Below, in pieces: positions 1 through 11,032 of a DNA stretch of 64,000 nucleotides. A model generated the notes under the pieces. The model was given only the letters and a program-made list of their open reading frames with translations. It did not search any database and was not told where the DNA came from. How positions within the stretch are numbered: position 1 is the first letter of the stretch; every line of letters starts with the position of its first letter. The DNA lies in contig NZ_BMHO01000001.1 in NCBI RefSeq assembly GCF_014640975.1, positions 124,001 to 188,000 of the forward strand. The letters run 5' to 3'. A program made the position numbers and the translations under genes. Source of the stretch: Microbacterium faecale (GTDB taxonomy: Bacteria > Actinomycetota > Actinomycetes > Actinomycetales > Microbacteriaceae).

Positions 1-435
1 GCTTCCCGCGCCCGCGACGAGGACGGCGTGCATGTGCACGGCATCGACGAGCTGCCGGAGCTGCTCACCACCGCCGACATCGTCGTCAACGTCCTTCCCG
101 GCGGTGACACCACCCATCACCTCATCGACGACGCCGCGCTCTCGGCGCTCCCGGACGGCGCGCTCGTCGTCAACGTCGGGCGGGGCCCGACGTTCGACAC
201 CGATGCCGTCGTCGACCACGTGCAGCGTGGCCGGATCCGGTTCGCGGCAGACGTGTTCGACCCGGAGCCGTTGCCGGCCGATCACCCGCTGTGGAGTCTC
301 GACGACGTCATCATCACGCCCCACGTGGGCGGCATGTCAGACGCGATGCGCCCCCGCATCGCGAAGCTCGTCGCCTCGCAGGCGGAGCGCATCGCGGGTG
401 GCGAGGATCCGATCAACGTCGTCATCCGCGGCTGA
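1..435 (+). CDS. D-isomer-specific 2-hydroxyacid dehydrogenase, C-terminal part
   Basis: The reading frame is open from the first base of the window, so the 5' end of the gene lies outside. The visible 144 residues are the C-terminal part of the NAD-binding domain of the 2-hydroxyacid dehydrogenase family. They include VVNVGRG after a hydrophobic strand, then ADVFDPEPLP and the ITPHVGG segment, whose His is the family's catalytic His. Enzymes of this family reduce 2-keto acids or oxidise 2-hydroxy acids with NAD(P)H. The substrate cannot be read from this part. The gene ends 13 bases before the convergent permease gene, with no hairpin between them. Confidence 0.9.
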   Translation, partial: ASRARDEDGVHVHGIDELPELLTTADIVVNVLPGGDTTHHLIDDAALSALPDGALVVNVGRGPTFDTDAVVDHVQRGRIRFAADVFDPEPLPADHPLWSLDDVIITPHVGGMSDAMRPRIAKLVASQAERIAGGEDPINVVIRG

Positions 436-448
436 GCGCCCCACCCCG

Positions 449-1912
<1,464 letters not shown>

Positions 1913-1993
1913 AGGAACGATGTTCCCATAGCGCGCGAGCGGTCCGCACCCGCACAATGGGCGCAGGCGGCACTTCCTGTCGCCAACATGTGT

Positions 1994-2025
1994 AGTATAG
2001 AGGGACAGGTACATTCATCCGAATG
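1994..2025. promoter_or_regulatory. Possible promoter/operator between NCS2 permease and SDR genes
   Basis: The divergent intergenic region contains TATACT on the minus strand (1994-1999), a plausible -10 for the permease. It also contains an inverted repeat CATTC-ATCC-GAATG at 2012-2025, where the -35 would fall. No regulator gene is adjacent, so the binding protein is unknown. Weak evidence. Confidence 0.3.
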
Positions 2026-2055
2026 CATCTGACGAAGAGTTTCAGGAGGCGAATC

Positions 2056-2811
2056 ATGGGATTCAACGACAAGGTCGCTCTCGTCACTGGTGGCGGATCG
2101 GGGATCGGCGAAGCCATCTCGAAGGAGCTCGCCCGCGAGGGTGCGAAGGTCGTCGTCACCGACCTCAAGCTCGAGACCGCACAGCGCGTCGTCGACGAGA
2201 TCACGAGCGCCGGCGGAGATGCCGCCGCCTTCGCAGGCAACACCGCGGTCGTCGAAGACAGCCGAAAAGCCGTCGAGTTCGCGGTCGAGACCTACGGCAA
2301 ACTCAACTACGCGGTGAACAACGCGGGCATCGGCGGCGCGCAGGCGCCGACCGGCGAGATCGACACCGAAGACTGGGACCGTGTCATCGACATCAACCTC
2401 AATGGCGTCCTCTACGGCATGCGGTACCAGATCCCCGCGATGCTCAAGGCGGGCGGCGGAGAGTCGTCCATCGTGAACATGGCCTCGATCCACGGCACCG
2501 TCGCAGCGCTCGGCAACTCCGCCTACACGGCCGCGAAGCACGGCGTCGTCGGCCTGACGAAGAACGCGGCCGCCGAGTACGGCAGCGAGGGCATGCGCAT
2601 CAACGCGGTGGGCCCCGGCTACATCGAGACCCCTCTCGTGAAGAGCTCGCTGTCGGAAGAGGCGTTCGACGCCCTCGCCGGAAAGCACCCGCTCGGTCGC
2701 CTCGGCCAGCCGGAGGAGATCGCGAAGGTCGTACGGTTCCTGCTGTCGGATGATGCGTCGTTCGTCACCGGTGCGTACTACCTCATCGACGGCGGCTACA
2801 CGACCGTCTGA
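2056..2811 (+). CDS. SDR family NAD(P)-dependent oxidoreductase
   Basis: A 251-residue classical short-chain dehydrogenase/reductase. The cofactor motif TGGGSGIG is near the N-terminus, NNAGIGG follows in the middle, the active site is Ser-Ile-His followed by YTAAKHG, and GPGYIETP is downstream. The C-terminus (FVTGAYYLIDGGYT) is canonical. The start is fixed by a perfect AGGAGG at 2044-2049, six bases before the ATG at 2056; an in-frame ATG at 2023 has no such site. It resembles glucose-1-dehydrogenase or 3-oxoacyl-ACP-reductase-like SDRs, but the substrate cannot be assigned. It is followed by a strong bidirectional terminator. Confidence 0.93.
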   Translation: MGFNDKVALVTGGGSGIGEAISKELAREGAKVVVTDLKLETAQRVVDEITSAGGDAAAFAGNTAVVEDSRKAVEFAVETYGKLNYAVNNAGIGGAQAPTGEIDTEDWDRVIDINLNGVLYGMRYQIPAMLKAGGGESSIVNMASIHGTVAALGNSAYTAAKHGVVGLTKNAAAEYGSEGMRINAVGPGYIETPLVKSSLSEEAFDALAGKHPLGRLGQPEEIAKVVRFLLSDDASFVTGAYYLIDGGYTTV

Positions 2812-2828
2812 CGTCACCCGAAGACAAG

Positions 2829-2860
2829 AAACGCGCACGCCCTTCTGGGCGTGCGCGTTT
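2829..2860. terminator. Perfect bidirectional hairpin terminator
   Basis: A 14-bp perfect inverted repeat (2829-2842 and 2847-2860) around a TTCT loop. The arms begin with AAA and end with TTT, so transcripts from either strand end in a short U run. It lies between the convergent SDR and PEBP genes and can serve both. Confidence 0.9.
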
Positions 2861-2868
2861 CGCCGTCG

Positions 2869-3315
2869 TCAGCGGGAGTACTGGCCGACGACGCGGTTCT
2901 GCTCGATCACCGCGTCCGCGTAGTCACGCAGGAACTCCTCGCGAGTCGGCTCCCCCTCGACGGGACGGCTGAGCGCGTACACCCAGAAGTAGTAGGAGTG
3001 CTCCCCGTGTCCGGGAGGAGGCAGCGGACCCGAGTAGCCGGCTTCGTTCTTGCTCGTGATGCCCTCGCGCCCGACATCGGCGGTGACCGTTGTCGTGTCC
3101 GAAGGGATTCCGAAAACGGTCCAGTGCGTGAACCCGAACGGCAGCGGCGCGTCGGGATCGTGACAGATCAATGCGAGCTCGACCGCGTCGTGTGGAACGC
3201 CGGAGACCTCGATGATGGGCGCGACGTTCTCGTGCTCGGCGGTGAATCGATCGGCGAGACGCGCGCGATCGTCGAAGTCCGGAGACGTGACGGTGATCGT
3301 TCCTGGGAATGCCAT
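2869..3315 (-). CDS. YbhB/YbcL family Raf kinase inhibitor-like (PEBP) protein
   Basis: A 148-residue phosphatidylethanolamine-binding-protein fold, the usual length for bacterial YbhB/YbcL proteins. The family motifs are visible: CHDPDAP near residue 55, then GFTHW, and a GHGEHSYYFWVYAL segment where the conserved GxHxY element sits. The ATG at 3315 is preceded by AGGAGG (complement of 3321-3326). The cellular role of bacterial members is unknown, and ligand binding through the DPDAP pocket is known only by family. It stands alone between two terminator hairpins. Confidence 0.92.
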   Translation of the reverse strand: MAFPGTITVTSPDFDDRARLADRFTAEHENVAPIIEVSGVPHDAVELALICHDPDAPLPFGFTHWTVFGIPSDTTTVTADVGREGITSKNEAGYSGPLPPPGHGEHSYYFWVYALSRPVEGEPTREEFLRDYADAVIEQNRVVGQYSR

Positions 3316-3395
3316 GGTTGCCTCCTCGTTCTCGGGCCAGACGCTCCCCACCGTACTCGCGCGCCAGCCGCGCGTCATCGGATCCGCCCCGGTAT

Positions 3396-3435
3396 GACGA
3401 ACGCCGCCACCCAATGGCGGGCGGCGGCGTTCGTC
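3396..3435 (-). terminator. Terminator of the mmsB-mmsA-chvE operon
   Basis: A 13-bp perfect inverted repeat (3396-3408 and 3423-3435) with a 14-base loop, starting nine bases beyond the mmsB stop codon. The stem is GC-rich with no clear U tract. Confidence 0.7.
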
Positions 3436-3443
3436 GTGACGGG

Positions 3444-4667
3444 TCAGCGCGAGGCGCCCGCGCGACGCTTGTTGTAGATGTCGAAGGCGACGGCAACGAG
3501 CAGCACGCAGCCCTTGATGATGTTCTGCCACGACTGACCGACGCCCATCAGGGACATGCCGTTCGACATGACGGCCATCACGAGACCACCGACGATAGCG
3601 CCGGTCACACGTCCGATGCCGCCCGTGGTCGACGCGCCACCGATGAAGCAGGCCGCGATGACGTCGAGCTCGAACATCTCGCCCATGCCGGGCGAGGAGT
3701 TGTTCGAGCGGGCCGAGAACACGGCGGCGGCAATGCCCGTGAGCAGGCCCATGTGCACGAAGAGCCAGAAGTTCGTCTTCATGACGTTGACACCGCTCAG
3801 CTTCGCCGCCGCGAGGTTGCCGCCGACCGCGTACACGCGGCGGCCGAAAACCGTGCGGTTGGTGATGAGCTGGTAGGCGAGGATCAGCACGCCGAGCACG
3901 ATCAGCACGAGCGGGAAGCCGCGGTCGTACGACAGCGCGTAGGTGAACGCGAGCACCACGGCCGCGACCACGACGAGCTTCACGATGAACAGCGGCATCG
4001 CTTCGACGTGCTGGTCGTAACTGACGCGAGCGCGACGGCTGCGCACCTGCATGACGACGAAACCGGCGAGGGCGACCACGCCGATCAGCAGCGTGAAGAT
4101 GTCGATGGTCTCGGGCACGGCCTTGAGGCCCTCGCCCTGCCCGACGGTGATCGTTCCGAACAGGCCGTGAGCGTAGTCGTTTGCGATGACCTTGTACTCG
4201 GCAGGGAACGGCGACAGCGACGTGTTGCCGAGCACGACCGCCGTAAGACCTCGGAACAGCAGCATTCCGGCAAGCGTCACAATGAACGCCGGTATGCCGA
4301 CCACCGCCACCCAGAAGCCGTGCCACGCGCCGACGATCAGTCCGATCACGACGGCGGCGATGAGGCCGACCCACCAGGGCATGCCCTGTTTGATCACGAG
4401 GAACGCCGATACCGCCGAGGCGAACGCGAGCACGGATCCGACCGACAGGTCGATGTGCCCGGCGACGATCACCATGAGCATGCCGAGCACCATGATGAGG
4501 ATGTGCGCGTTCTGCAGCACGAGATTCGTGATGTTGCGCGGCGCGAGCAGCGTGCCGTTCGTCAGGATGGTGAAGAGGATGACAAGGGCGACGAGGGCGA
4601 TGTAGATGCCGGACGTGCGCAGGTTTCGGGTGAAGAGATCTTTCGCGTCTTCGAGCACGCCGCTCAT
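3444..4667 (-). CDS. mmsB: Multiple-monosaccharide ABC transporter permease
   Basis: A 407-residue CUT2-family permease related to MmsB/GguB and XylH. About ten hydrophobic segments are visible. The signature [14 protein letters not shown] near residue 65 and [18 protein letters not shown] further on are the conserved CUT2 permease motifs, and [15 protein letters not shown] near the C-terminus is typical. It would form the membrane channel with the MmsA ATPase and the ChvE lipoprotein. Its ATG overlaps the mmsA stop by four bases (ATGA), so the two are translationally coupled. The imported sugars (glucose, galactose, xylose or arabinose in known systems) cannot be narrowed down from sequence. 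Confidence 0.94.
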   Translation of the reverse strand: MSGVLEDAKDLFTRNLRTSGIYIALVALVILFTILTNGTLLAPRNITNLVLQNAHILIMVLGMLMVIVAGHIDLSVGSVLAFASAVSAFLVIKQGMPWWVGLIAAVVIGLIVGAWHGFWVAVVGIPAFIVTLAGMLLFRGLTAVVLGNTSLSPFPAEYKVIANDYAHGLFGTITVGQGEGLKAVPETIDIFTLLIGVVALAGFVVMQVRSRRARVSYDQHVEAMPLFIVKLVVVAAVVLAFTYALSYDRGFPLVLIVLGVLILAYQLITNRTVFGRRVYAVGGNLAAAKLSGVNVMKTNFWLFVHMGLLTGIAAAVFSARSNNSSPGMGEMFELDVIAACFIGGASTTGGIGRVTGAIVGGLVMAVMSNGMSLMGVGQSWQNIIKGCVLLVAVAFDIYNKRRAGASR

Positions 4668-6214
4668 GCCGCGGCCTCCTTCTCGGTGTTCTCGATGGTC
4701 ATGAGGTTCATGAGCTTCTCCTGGTCAGCTGCCTCGGTCGGCATCTCGCCGGTGATCCGGCCGTAGGCGAGCGAATAGATTCGGTCGCACGTTCCAAGCA
4801 GCTCGGGCAGCTCGCTCGAGATCACGATGATCGCCTTGCCCTCGGCGGCGAGCGCGCCGATGATCTCGTAGATCTCGTACTTGGCACCGACGTCGATCCC
4901 CCGCGTCGGCTCGTCGAGGATCAGGACGTCCGGATCCGAGTACAGCCACTTGGACAGGACGACCTTCTGCTGATTGCCGCCCGAGAGGTTCCCCACGGTC
5001 TGCATCACGGTCGGCGTCTTGATGTTCATCCGGCGCCGGTATTCCTCGGAGATCTTGATCTCCTCGTTGTCATTGACGAAGGACGCCCAGTTGGCGAGCT
5101 TTCCAAGCGCCGCGGACGAGATGTTCGTGCGGATGTCGCTGATGAGGTTGAGGCCGTAATGCTTGCGGTCCTCCGAGACATACGCGATGCCGGCCTCGAT
5201 GGCGGCGTTCACCGAGCGGGTGTCGACCTCGCGGCCGTGCAAAGTGACCGTGCCCTTCGCGTCGCGGCCGTAGCTGCGGCCGAACACGCTCATCATGAAC
5301 TCCGTGCGTCCCGCACCCATCAGGCCTGCGATGCCGACGATCTCGCCGGCGTGCACCGAGATCGAGGCGTCGTCGACAACGGTCCGGTCAGGCTGCGTCG
5401 GGTGGGTGACCGACCAGTTGTCGATCCGGAAGATCTCCTCGCCGATGTGCGGAGTGCGATCGGGGAAGCGCTTGTCGAGCGAGCGGCCGACCATCCCGCG
5501 GATGATCCGGTCCTGCGTCGCGTCGTCGTCGGTCATGTCGATCGTCTCGATCGACTCACCGTCGCGAATGATCGTCGTCTTGTCGGCGACCGCCTCGATC
5601 TCACCGAGCTTGTGGCTGATGATGATGCACGTGATGCCCTCGTCGCGCAGCTGACGGAGCAGGTTCAGCAGGTGCTCCGAGTCGTTGTCGTTGAGCGCCG
5701 CCGTCGGCTCGTCGAGGATCAGGAGCTTCACGTCCTTCGTGAGCGCCTTGGCGATCTCGATGAGTTGCTGCTTGCCGACACCGAGCTGGCCGACGGGCGT
5801 GGTCGGGTTCTCATCGAGCCCGACGCGGCTCAGGTACGTTGCGGCTTCCGCGTTGGTGCGGTGCCAGTTGACCAGGCCGCCGTCCGTGCGCTCGTTGCCG
5901 AGGAAGATGTTCTCAGCCACCGACAGGTAGGGGACGAGCGCGAGCTCCTGGTGGATGATGACGATCCCGGCGTCCTCGGAGTCGGTGATCGAGTTGTAGG
6001 TCTGCGGGACGCCTTCGAACACGATGTCGCCGCCGAAGGATCCGTGCGGGTAGACCCCCGACAGCACCTTCATCAGCGTCGACTTCCCGGCCCCGTTCTC
6101 GCCGCAGATCGCGTGGATTTCGCCGCGCTCGACCGTGAGGCTCACCTTCTTGAGGACCTTCACGCCGGGGAAGTTCTTGGTGATCTCGCGCATCTCGAGG
6201 ATCGCGTCGGCCAT
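4664..6214 (-). CDS. mmsA: Multiple-monosaccharide ABC transporter ATP-binding protein
   Basis: A 516-residue ATPase with two fused ABC domains, as usual for CUT2 systems. The first domain has the Walker [10 protein letters not shown] at residues 38-46 and Walker [12 protein letters not shown]. The second has the degenerate P-loop GLMGAGRTE but an intact [15 protein letters not shown] signature and [19 protein letters not shown]. The start at 6214 ([10 protein letters not shown]) has AGGAGAG upstream; an in-frame alternative at 6262 would add 16 unrelated residues. It is the middle gene of chvE-mmsA-mmsB. A close relative is encoded divergently at 7657-9183. Confidence 0.94.
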   Translation of the reverse strand: MADAILEMREITKNFPGVKVLKKVSLTVERGEIHAICGENGAGKSTLMKVLSGVYPHGSFGGDIVFEGVPQTYNSITDSEDAGIVIIHQELALVPYLSVAENIFLGNERTDGGLVNWHRTNAEAATYLSRVGLDENPTTPVGQLGVGKQQLIEIAKALTKDVKLLILDEPTAALNDNDSEHLLNLLRQLRDEGITCIIISHKLGEIEAVADKTTIIRDGESIETIDMTDDDATQDRIIRGMVGRSLDKRFPDRTPHIGEEIFRIDNWSVTHPTQPDRTVVDDASISVHAGEIVGIAGLMGAGRTEFMMSVFGRSYGRDAKGTVTLHGREVDTRSVNAAIEAGIAYVSEDRKHYGLNLISDIRTNISSAALGKLANWASFVNDNEEIKISEEYRRRMNIKTPTVMQTVGNLSGGNQQKVVLSKWLYSDPDVLILDEPTRGIDVGAKYEIYEIIGALAAEGKAIIVISSELPELLGTCDRIYSLAYGRITGEMPTEAADQEKLMNLMTIENTEKEAAA

Positions 6215-6327
6215 TGCTGCTGCCTCTCCTGTTTCGTCCGTCGTCGCTCGCCGCCGCCCCACCCCTGCCCACCGGGTCCGACGCGGAAGCGTCCGGCCCG
6301 GCGGGAGAGGTAGTGCGAACGTCCGGA

Positions 6328-7479
6328 CTAGCTGAGGTCGTCCTCCGACAGGTATCCGCTGTCGATGAGGAGCTCCTGCACGTTGTCGGCGACGATGATG
6401 TCCGACTCGAGCAGGAAGGACGGCACGACCTTGACGCCGTTGTCGTACGACTCGGTGTCGTTCGGCTCCGGCTCCTCGCCCTCGGCGTAGGCGACCGCGG
6501 CCACGGCGGCCTGCTCAGCGAGCTTGCGGGTGTCCTTGAAGATGGTCGAGTACTGCACACCGTCGGAGATCAGCTTCGCGGTCGCGGCCTCGGCATCCTG
6601 GCCGGTGACAACCGGAAGGCCCTCCTCGAGCGTCTCCGGGTACCCGTTCTGCGTGAGCGAGTTGATGATGCCGCGCGAGAGCGGGTCAGCGGGCGCCAGG
6701 ACGCCGTCGAGCTGCTCAGTGCCGCCACCGTAATGCTGCGTCAGGATGTCATCCATGCGCTGCTGCGCGTTTGCGCCTTCCCAGTCGTCGGTCTTGACCT
6801 GGTCGAACGAGGTCTGACCCGAACGGACCTCGAGCAGGCCCTCGTCGATGTACGGCTGCAGGGTGTCGATCGCGCCGTTGTAGAAGAACATCGAGTTGTT
6901 GTCGATGGGAGCGCCGCCGAACAGCTCGATGTACTTCGTCTCGTCGAGGTCGGTCTCGTTGCCCTCCTCGTCGAGGTAGCCGAGGCCGGTCAGCAGCGAG
7001 GTCGCCTGCTGCACGCCGACCGTGTAGTTGTCGAAGGTCACGTAGAAGTCGACGGCCTCGGTGTCGTTGATGAGGCGGTCGTATGCGATGACCGGGATCC
7101 CCTCATCGGCCGCCCCCTGGAGCTGGTTCGCGAGCGCGGTGCCGTCGATCGACGCGACGATGAGGATGTCCGCGCCGTTCGTGATCATCTGCTCGATCTG
7201 CTCCTGCTGCGTGGGAATGTCATCCGCCGCGTACTGCAGGTCGACCTCGTAACCGGCCTCCTCGAGCTGGTCCTTGACGGCGTTGCCGTCCTGCACCCAG
7301 CGCTCGTAGGTCTCGTTCGGCATCGCGACGCCGACCGTGAGGTCCTGTGCCGCGCCCTCTCCGCCGTCGCCGCCGCCCTCGTTGCCGCCGGATCCGCCGT
7401 CGTTCGCGCAGGCAGCCATGCTCAGCCCGAGCGCGACAACGCCCGTGGCGCCGAGAATCCGCAATCCAGTTCGCTTCAT
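6328..7479 (-). CDS. chvE: Multiple-monosaccharide substrate-binding lipoprotein
   Basis: A 383-residue periplasmic-binding-protein type 1 domain with a lipoprotein signal: [10 protein letters not shown], a hydrophobic stretch, then the lipobox SMAAC followed by an Asn/Asp/Gly-rich linker. The mature part contains [17 protein letters not shown] and PVIAYDRLI, typical of ChvE-like sugar binders. It would capture monosaccharides outside the membrane and deliver them to MmsB. An AGGAGAG ribosome-binding site precedes the ATG. It is the first gene of the operon, with a good -35/-10 pair upstream at 7575-7603 and a divergent ATPase-ROK pair beyond it. Confidence 0.94.
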   Translation of the reverse strand: MKRTGLRILGATGVVALGLSMAACANDGGSGGNEGGGDGGEGAAQDLTVGVAMPNETYERWVQDGNAVKDQLEEAGYEVDLQYAADDIPTQQEQIEQMITNGADILIVASIDGTALANQLQGAADEGIPVIAYDRLINDTEAVDFYVTFDNYTVGVQQATSLLTGLGYLDEEGNETDLDETKYIELFGGAPIDNNSMFFYNGAIDTLQPYIDEGLLEVRSGQTSFDQVKTDDWEGANAQQRMDDILTQHYGGGTEQLDGVLAPADPLSRGIINSLTQNGYPETLEEGLPVVTGQDAEAATAKLISDGVQYSTIFKDTRKLAEQAAVAAVAYAEGEEPEPNDTESYDNGVKVVPSFLLESDIIVADNVQELLIDSGYLSEDDLS

Positions 7480-7574
7480 CGCTGTGTCTCTCCTCGTCGA
7501 AAGTGGTGCATTCGCGCGGTATCGCGGGAATGTCTCTCCTCGCGGCCACCAGCCTCGGCGACCCGCAACACGAA

Positions 7575-7603
7575 ACCATACATATTGACGGGCCTATGGA
7601 CAA
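7575..7603 (-). promoter_or_regulatory. Promoter of the chvE-mmsA-mmsB operon
   Basis: On the minus strand TTGTCC (7598-7603) and TATGGT (7575-7580) are separated by exactly 17 bases and point at chvE, leaving a leader of about 90 bases. The match to the housekeeping sigma consensus is good for a GC-rich genome. Confidence 0.65.
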
Positions 7604-7612
7604 ATTACTTTC

Positions 7613-7625
7613 CCGTAACATACGG
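7613..7625. promoter_or_regulatory. Candidate ROK operator upstream of both sugar-transport units
   Basis: A perfect dyad CCGTA-ACA-TACGG sits 31 bases before the divergent ATPase start and just upstream of the chvE promoter. The nearby ROK repressor gene makes it the obvious candidate binder, but no ROK consensus was proven here. Confidence 0.4.
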
Positions 7626-7656
7626 TGTCGGAGAACCTGCACGCAGAACGGTCTAC

Positions 7657-9183
7657 ATGCCCGCGCCCATCCTTCGCACCGAGCGGATTACGAAGCGATT
7701 CCACGGCGTCATCGCCCTCTCGGATGTGTCGCTCGAGATCGCCCCTGGCGAGGTGCATGCCATCTGCGGCGAGAACGGTGCGGGCAAGTCGACGCTGATG
7801 AAAGTTCTCAGCGGCGTGCACCCGGCCGGGACGTTCGACGGCTCGATCGAGATGGACGGCGAGAGGGTCTCGTTTCGCTCCGTGAGCGACAGCGAGGCCC
7901 GCGGAATCGCGATCATCCACCAGGAGCTCGCCCTCGTTCCCCATCTCTCGATCGCCGAGAACATCCACCTCGGCAGCGAGATCACCCGCCGCGGGCTCAT
8001 CGACTGGAGGCAGACGCACCTGCGGGCCGCCGAGCTGATGGAGCGCGTCGGGCTGAAGGAGAATCCCGCAACGCGGGTGTCCGACCTCGGCGTCGGCCAG
8101 CAGCAGCTCATCGAGATCGCCAAAGCACTCGCGAAGGACGTCAAGGTGCTCATCCTCGACGAGCCGACGGCGGCACTCGGCGAATCCGACTCGGAACGCC
8201 TGCTCGACCTCGTGCGCGGCTTCCGTGACCAGGGCATCACCTGCATCGTCATCTCGCACCGCCTTCGCGAGGTGCTCTCCGTCGCCGACCGGATCACGGT
8301 GATCCGCGACGGAGCGACGATCGAAACCATGCGGCGCGACGACCCCGAAACGAACGAAGGGCGCATCATCCGTGCGATGGTCGGTCGCGACCTCGACAGT
8401 CTCTTCCCGCCGCGCGATCCCGATATCGGTGACGAGCTGTTCCGCGTGGAGGGCTGGACGGTGCACCATCCGACGGATCCCGAGCGGATCGTCGTCGACG
8501 ACGCGGCCTTCACCGTGCGCGCCGGCGAGATCGTCGGGTTCGCGGGCCTCATGGGCGCGGGACGCACCGAGCTCGCAATGAGCATCTTCGGCGGCTCGTA
8601 CGGATCCGCTGTCACGGGTCGCGCCTTCAAGGACGGCACCCGCATCGACGTGCGAACCGTCGACCAAGCGATCCGCCACGGCATCGCGTACGCGACGGAA
8701 GACCGCAAGCAGCACGGCCTGAACCTCGTCGCCGATATCCAGGAGAACGTCTCGACGGCGGCGTTGACGCGGCTCTCGCACGGCGGGCTCGTGGATCGCG
8801 TGCGCGAGCGGAAGATCGCCGACGCCTTCCGTTACAAGATGAACATCAAGGCGCCGAGCGTTCGCACCATCACGGGCGACCTGTCTGGCGGCAACCAGCA
8901 GAAGGTGGTGCTGTCGAAGTGGCTCTTCGCCAACCCGGATGTGCTGTTCCTCGACGAGCCCACACGCGGCATCGACGTCGGTGCGAAGTACGAGATCTAC
9001 GGCATCATCAACGAGCTCGCGGCGCAGGGCAAGGCGATCATCGTCATTTCCTCGGAGCTTCCCGAGATCCTCGGTCTCTCCGACCGCATCTACACGATGT
9101 CGGAGGGTCGGGTGACCGGCGAAGTCGCCCGCGAGGACGCCGACCAGGAGCTCCTGATGCATCTCATGACGGCCGGGGCGTAA
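7657..9183 (+). CDS. Second CUT2 sugar ABC ATPase, no cognate permease beside it
   Basis: A 508-residue double ABC ATPase that is a clear paralogue of MmsA encoded 1.4 kb away. Both have the [10 protein letters not shown]-loop at residues 38-46, the [10 protein letters not shown] segment, GLMGAGRTE in the second half, and [15 protein letters not shown] plus [18 protein letters not shown]. All core ATPase motifs are intact, so it is probably active. The ATG at 7657 has only a weak ribosome-binding site, and longer in-frame openings upstream do not resemble the family. No second permease or binding protein is adjacent; it is followed 18 bases later by a ROK regulator. It may energise the MmsB channel under other conditions, or another permease elsewhere. 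Confidence 0.9.
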   Translation: MPAPILRTERITKRFHGVIALSDVSLEIAPGEVHAICGENGAGKSTLMKVLSGVHPAGTFDGSIEMDGERVSFRSVSDSEARGIAIIHQELALVPHLSIAENIHLGSEITRRGLIDWRQTHLRAAELMERVGLKENPATRVSDLGVGQQQLIEIAKALAKDVKVLILDEPTAALGESDSERLLDLVRGFRDQGITCIVISHRLREVLSVADRITVIRDGATIETMRRDDPETNEGRIIRAMVGRDLDSLFPPRDPDIGDELFRVEGWTVHHPTDPERIVVDDAAFTVRAGEIVGFAGLMGAGRTELAMSIFGGSYGSAVTGRAFKDGTRIDVRTVDQAIRHGIAYATEDRKQHGLNLVADIQENVSTAALTRLSHGGLVDRVRERKIADAFRYKMNIKAPSVRTITGDLSGGNQQKVVLSKWLFANPDVLFLDEPTRGIDVGAKYEIYGIINELAAQGKAIIVISSELPEILGLSDRIYTMSEGRVTGEVAREDADQELLMHLMTAGA

Positions 9184-9201
9184 TGCGGAGCGCTGACCGA
9201 G

Positions 9202-10413
9202 ATGCATGAGGCGGAACGACCGTCGCGGAAGAGCGTTGCCGCGACGGGGCGGACGACGAACGAGGAGGTCCGCCAGCAGAACCTGTCGGCTGTGCTCACG
9301 CTCGTGCACACCGACGGTGCGCTCTCGCGTTCGGACATCGGATCCGAAACCGGACTGAACCGCTCGACGGTGACGGGGCTGGTCACCGAGCTCATCGAGA
9401 TCGGCGTCGCGTGCGAGGCGTCGACGACGCCGACGGGCCGCGTCGGTCGTCCGTCCCTGGGGGTCGCGGCCGACGACGACGTCGTGGCGCTGAGTATCCG
9501 CGTAGAACCCGACGCGATCACGGTCGCGCTCGTCGGCCTCGGCGGATCCGTGCACTCGCGCGTGCGGCACGACCTCGCGAGCGCGCCGAGCCCGCGTCGC
9601 TTCGCGCAGATCACGGCGTCGCTCGTCGACGGCATGCGTGCCGACATCGACCGTCATTACCGCCTCATCGGTGCCGGGGTCGCGGTGCCCGGTCTCGTCG
9701 ACCAGTCCGGCGCCGTTCTACTCGCGCCGCCCCTCGGATGGAAGCGCGAGAACATCCGCGCCCGTCTTGAGGATGCACTGAAGATGCCGGTCACCGTCGG
9801 AAACGACGCCAGCATCGGCGCAATGGCGGAGGCGCGCTTCGGCATCGGCCGCGGCGTCGACAACATGCTCTATCTCGGCGGCTCACTCAACGGCATCGGC
9901 GGCGGACTCGTCTTCGACGGAACTCTCCTGCGCGGCACGTCGGGGTTCGCGGGAGAGCTCGGCCACACCGTCGTCGACCCGATGGGGGCGCGCTGCGCGT
10001 GCGGGCGTCGCGGCTGTCTCGGTGCCGAGGTCTCCCCCGGGCCGATCATGAAGTTGCTCGGTCGCCGCAAGCTCGACGAAGACGACATCGACATCGAGCT
10101 CGGCGTCGCGAAGGATCCGAGGGTGACCGCGGAGCTCACCCGCCAGGTCGGCATCCTTTCGACGGCGCTGACGAACTTCGTCAACGCCTTCGCCCCCGAA
10201 GTCGTCGTGCTGTCCGGTTACCTCGGTGTGCTCTTGGCGACGAGCCGGGAGACGCTGTCGGACGCGGTCCGCGTCGAACCGGTGGGCGCCGAGGGGCGCC
10301 AGGTGCGACTCGAGCGGGCGCGGATGCGCTCGCGCCTCATGCAGATCGCGCCCGCTGAACTCGCGTTCGCGCGGTTGCTCGCGGATCCGGTTGCCCACGC
10401 GCCGTCGCGTTGA
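9202..10413 (+). CDS. ROK family transcriptional regulator
   Basis: A 403-residue protein with an N-terminal winged helix-turn-helix (about residues 20-85, containing RSDIGSETGLNRSTVTGLVTEL) and a C-terminal ROK sugar-kinase-like domain. The latter shows GAGVAVPGLVD, VGNDASIGAMAE, GFAGELGHTVVD and a Cys cluster C-x-C-G-R-R-G-C. Such proteins (NagC/XylR type) repress sugar uptake genes and release DNA on binding a sugar or sugar phosphate. Its gene follows the second ATPase gene by 18 bases and is convergent with apt 20 bases away. It probably controls the divergent chvE operon and its own unit. Confidence 0.92.
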   Translation: MHEAERPSRKSVAATGRTTNEEVRQQNLSAVLTLVHTDGALSRSDIGSETGLNRSTVTGLVTELIEIGVACEASTTPTGRVGRPSLGVAADDDVVALSIRVEPDAITVALVGLGGSVHSRVRHDLASAPSPRRFAQITASLVDGMRADIDRHYRLIGAGVAVPGLVDQSGAVLLAPPLGWKRENIRARLEDALKMPVTVGNDASIGAMAEARFGIGRGVDNMLYLGGSLNGIGGGLVFDGTLLRGTSGFAGELGHTVVDPMGARCACGRRGCLGAEVSPGPIMKLLGRRKLDEDDIDIELGVAKDPRVTAELTRQVGILSTALTNFVNAFAPEVVVLSGYLGVLLATSRETLSDAVRVEPVGAEGRQVRLERARMRSRLMQIAPAELAFARLLADPVAHAPSR

Positions 10414-10433
10414 GGGGCTCTGTCGTCGTGACG

Positions 10434-10952
10434 CTATGCCGTGAAAACGGTGTGGAGGTCTCCGGCGACGGCGCGTCCGCCGAGGCCGTCGAGCTCGAGG
10501 ATCACGGCGGCGCCGGCGACCGTTGCACCGAGCTGCGTGATGATCTCGCGCGCGGCGGCGATTGTGCCGCCCGTCGCGAGCACGTCGTCGACCAGAAGCA
10601 CGCGCGCACCCGGCCAGAGCACACCGGGCGCCTCGATCGTGGCCGTGCCGTACTCGAGCGCGTAGCTGACGGCGGCCGCCGGCCTGGGCAGCTTGCCGGC
10701 CTTGCGAATCGGCAGCATCCCCACGCCCTCCACCGCGGCGACATAGCCCGCGAGGAGGAAGCCACGTGCCTCGATCCCGCCCACCACGTCGAACTCGCCG
10801 CGGAATGGCTCGACGAGAGCCTCGAACGTTGCGCGCATCGCGCGCGGATCGGCGAGCAACGGCGAGATGTCTCGGAACAGCACGCCGGGCTCGGGATAAT
10901 CGGGCGTCTCCGCGATGAGCGATTCGGCGTATGCGAGGTCGGGGATCGTCAC
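10434..10952 (-). CDS. apt: Adenine phosphoribosyltransferase
   Basis: A 172-residue purine-salvage enzyme that converts adenine and PRPP to AMP and pyrophosphate in the cytosol. It has the expected length, the N-terminal PDYPEPGVLFRDISPLL segment, GGIEARGFLL in the base-binding region, and the PRPP loop VLLVDDVLATGGT. Translation starts at a GTG. In many actinobacteria apt lies between secDF and relA, but here it stands alone, convergent with the ROK gene and divergent from a gene of unknown function. Confidence 0.96.
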   Translation of the reverse strand: MTIPDLAYAESLIAETPDYPEPGVLFRDISPLLADPRAMRATFEALVEPFRGEFDVVGGIEARGFLLAGYVAAVEGVGMLPIRKAGKLPRPAAAVSYALEYGTATIEAPGVLWPGARVLLVDDVLATGGTIAAAREIITQLGATVAGAAVILELDGLGGRAVAGDLHTVFTA

Positions 10953-11032
10953 GCGACGAGCGTAGCGGAGCGACGTGGACGGATCCCGGGATCGCGAGAC
11001 GGCCAGCCGCGGGATGCGAGAGAATTGACGGC

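Noticed and set aside
1913..2055. Purine riboswitch before the NCS2 permease
   Set aside because: The leader is short and the conserved three-way-junction loops of purine riboswitches are not visible.
5159..6313. A 384-codon plus-strand open frame over mmsA
   Set aside because: Antisense shadow of a clear ABC ATPase gene. The composition is dominated by Val, Asp and Arg and there is no start context.
6214..7656. A 481-codon upstream extension of the second ATPase frame
   Set aside because: It runs antisense over chvE and shows no family resemblance. ABC homology begins at the ATG at 7657.
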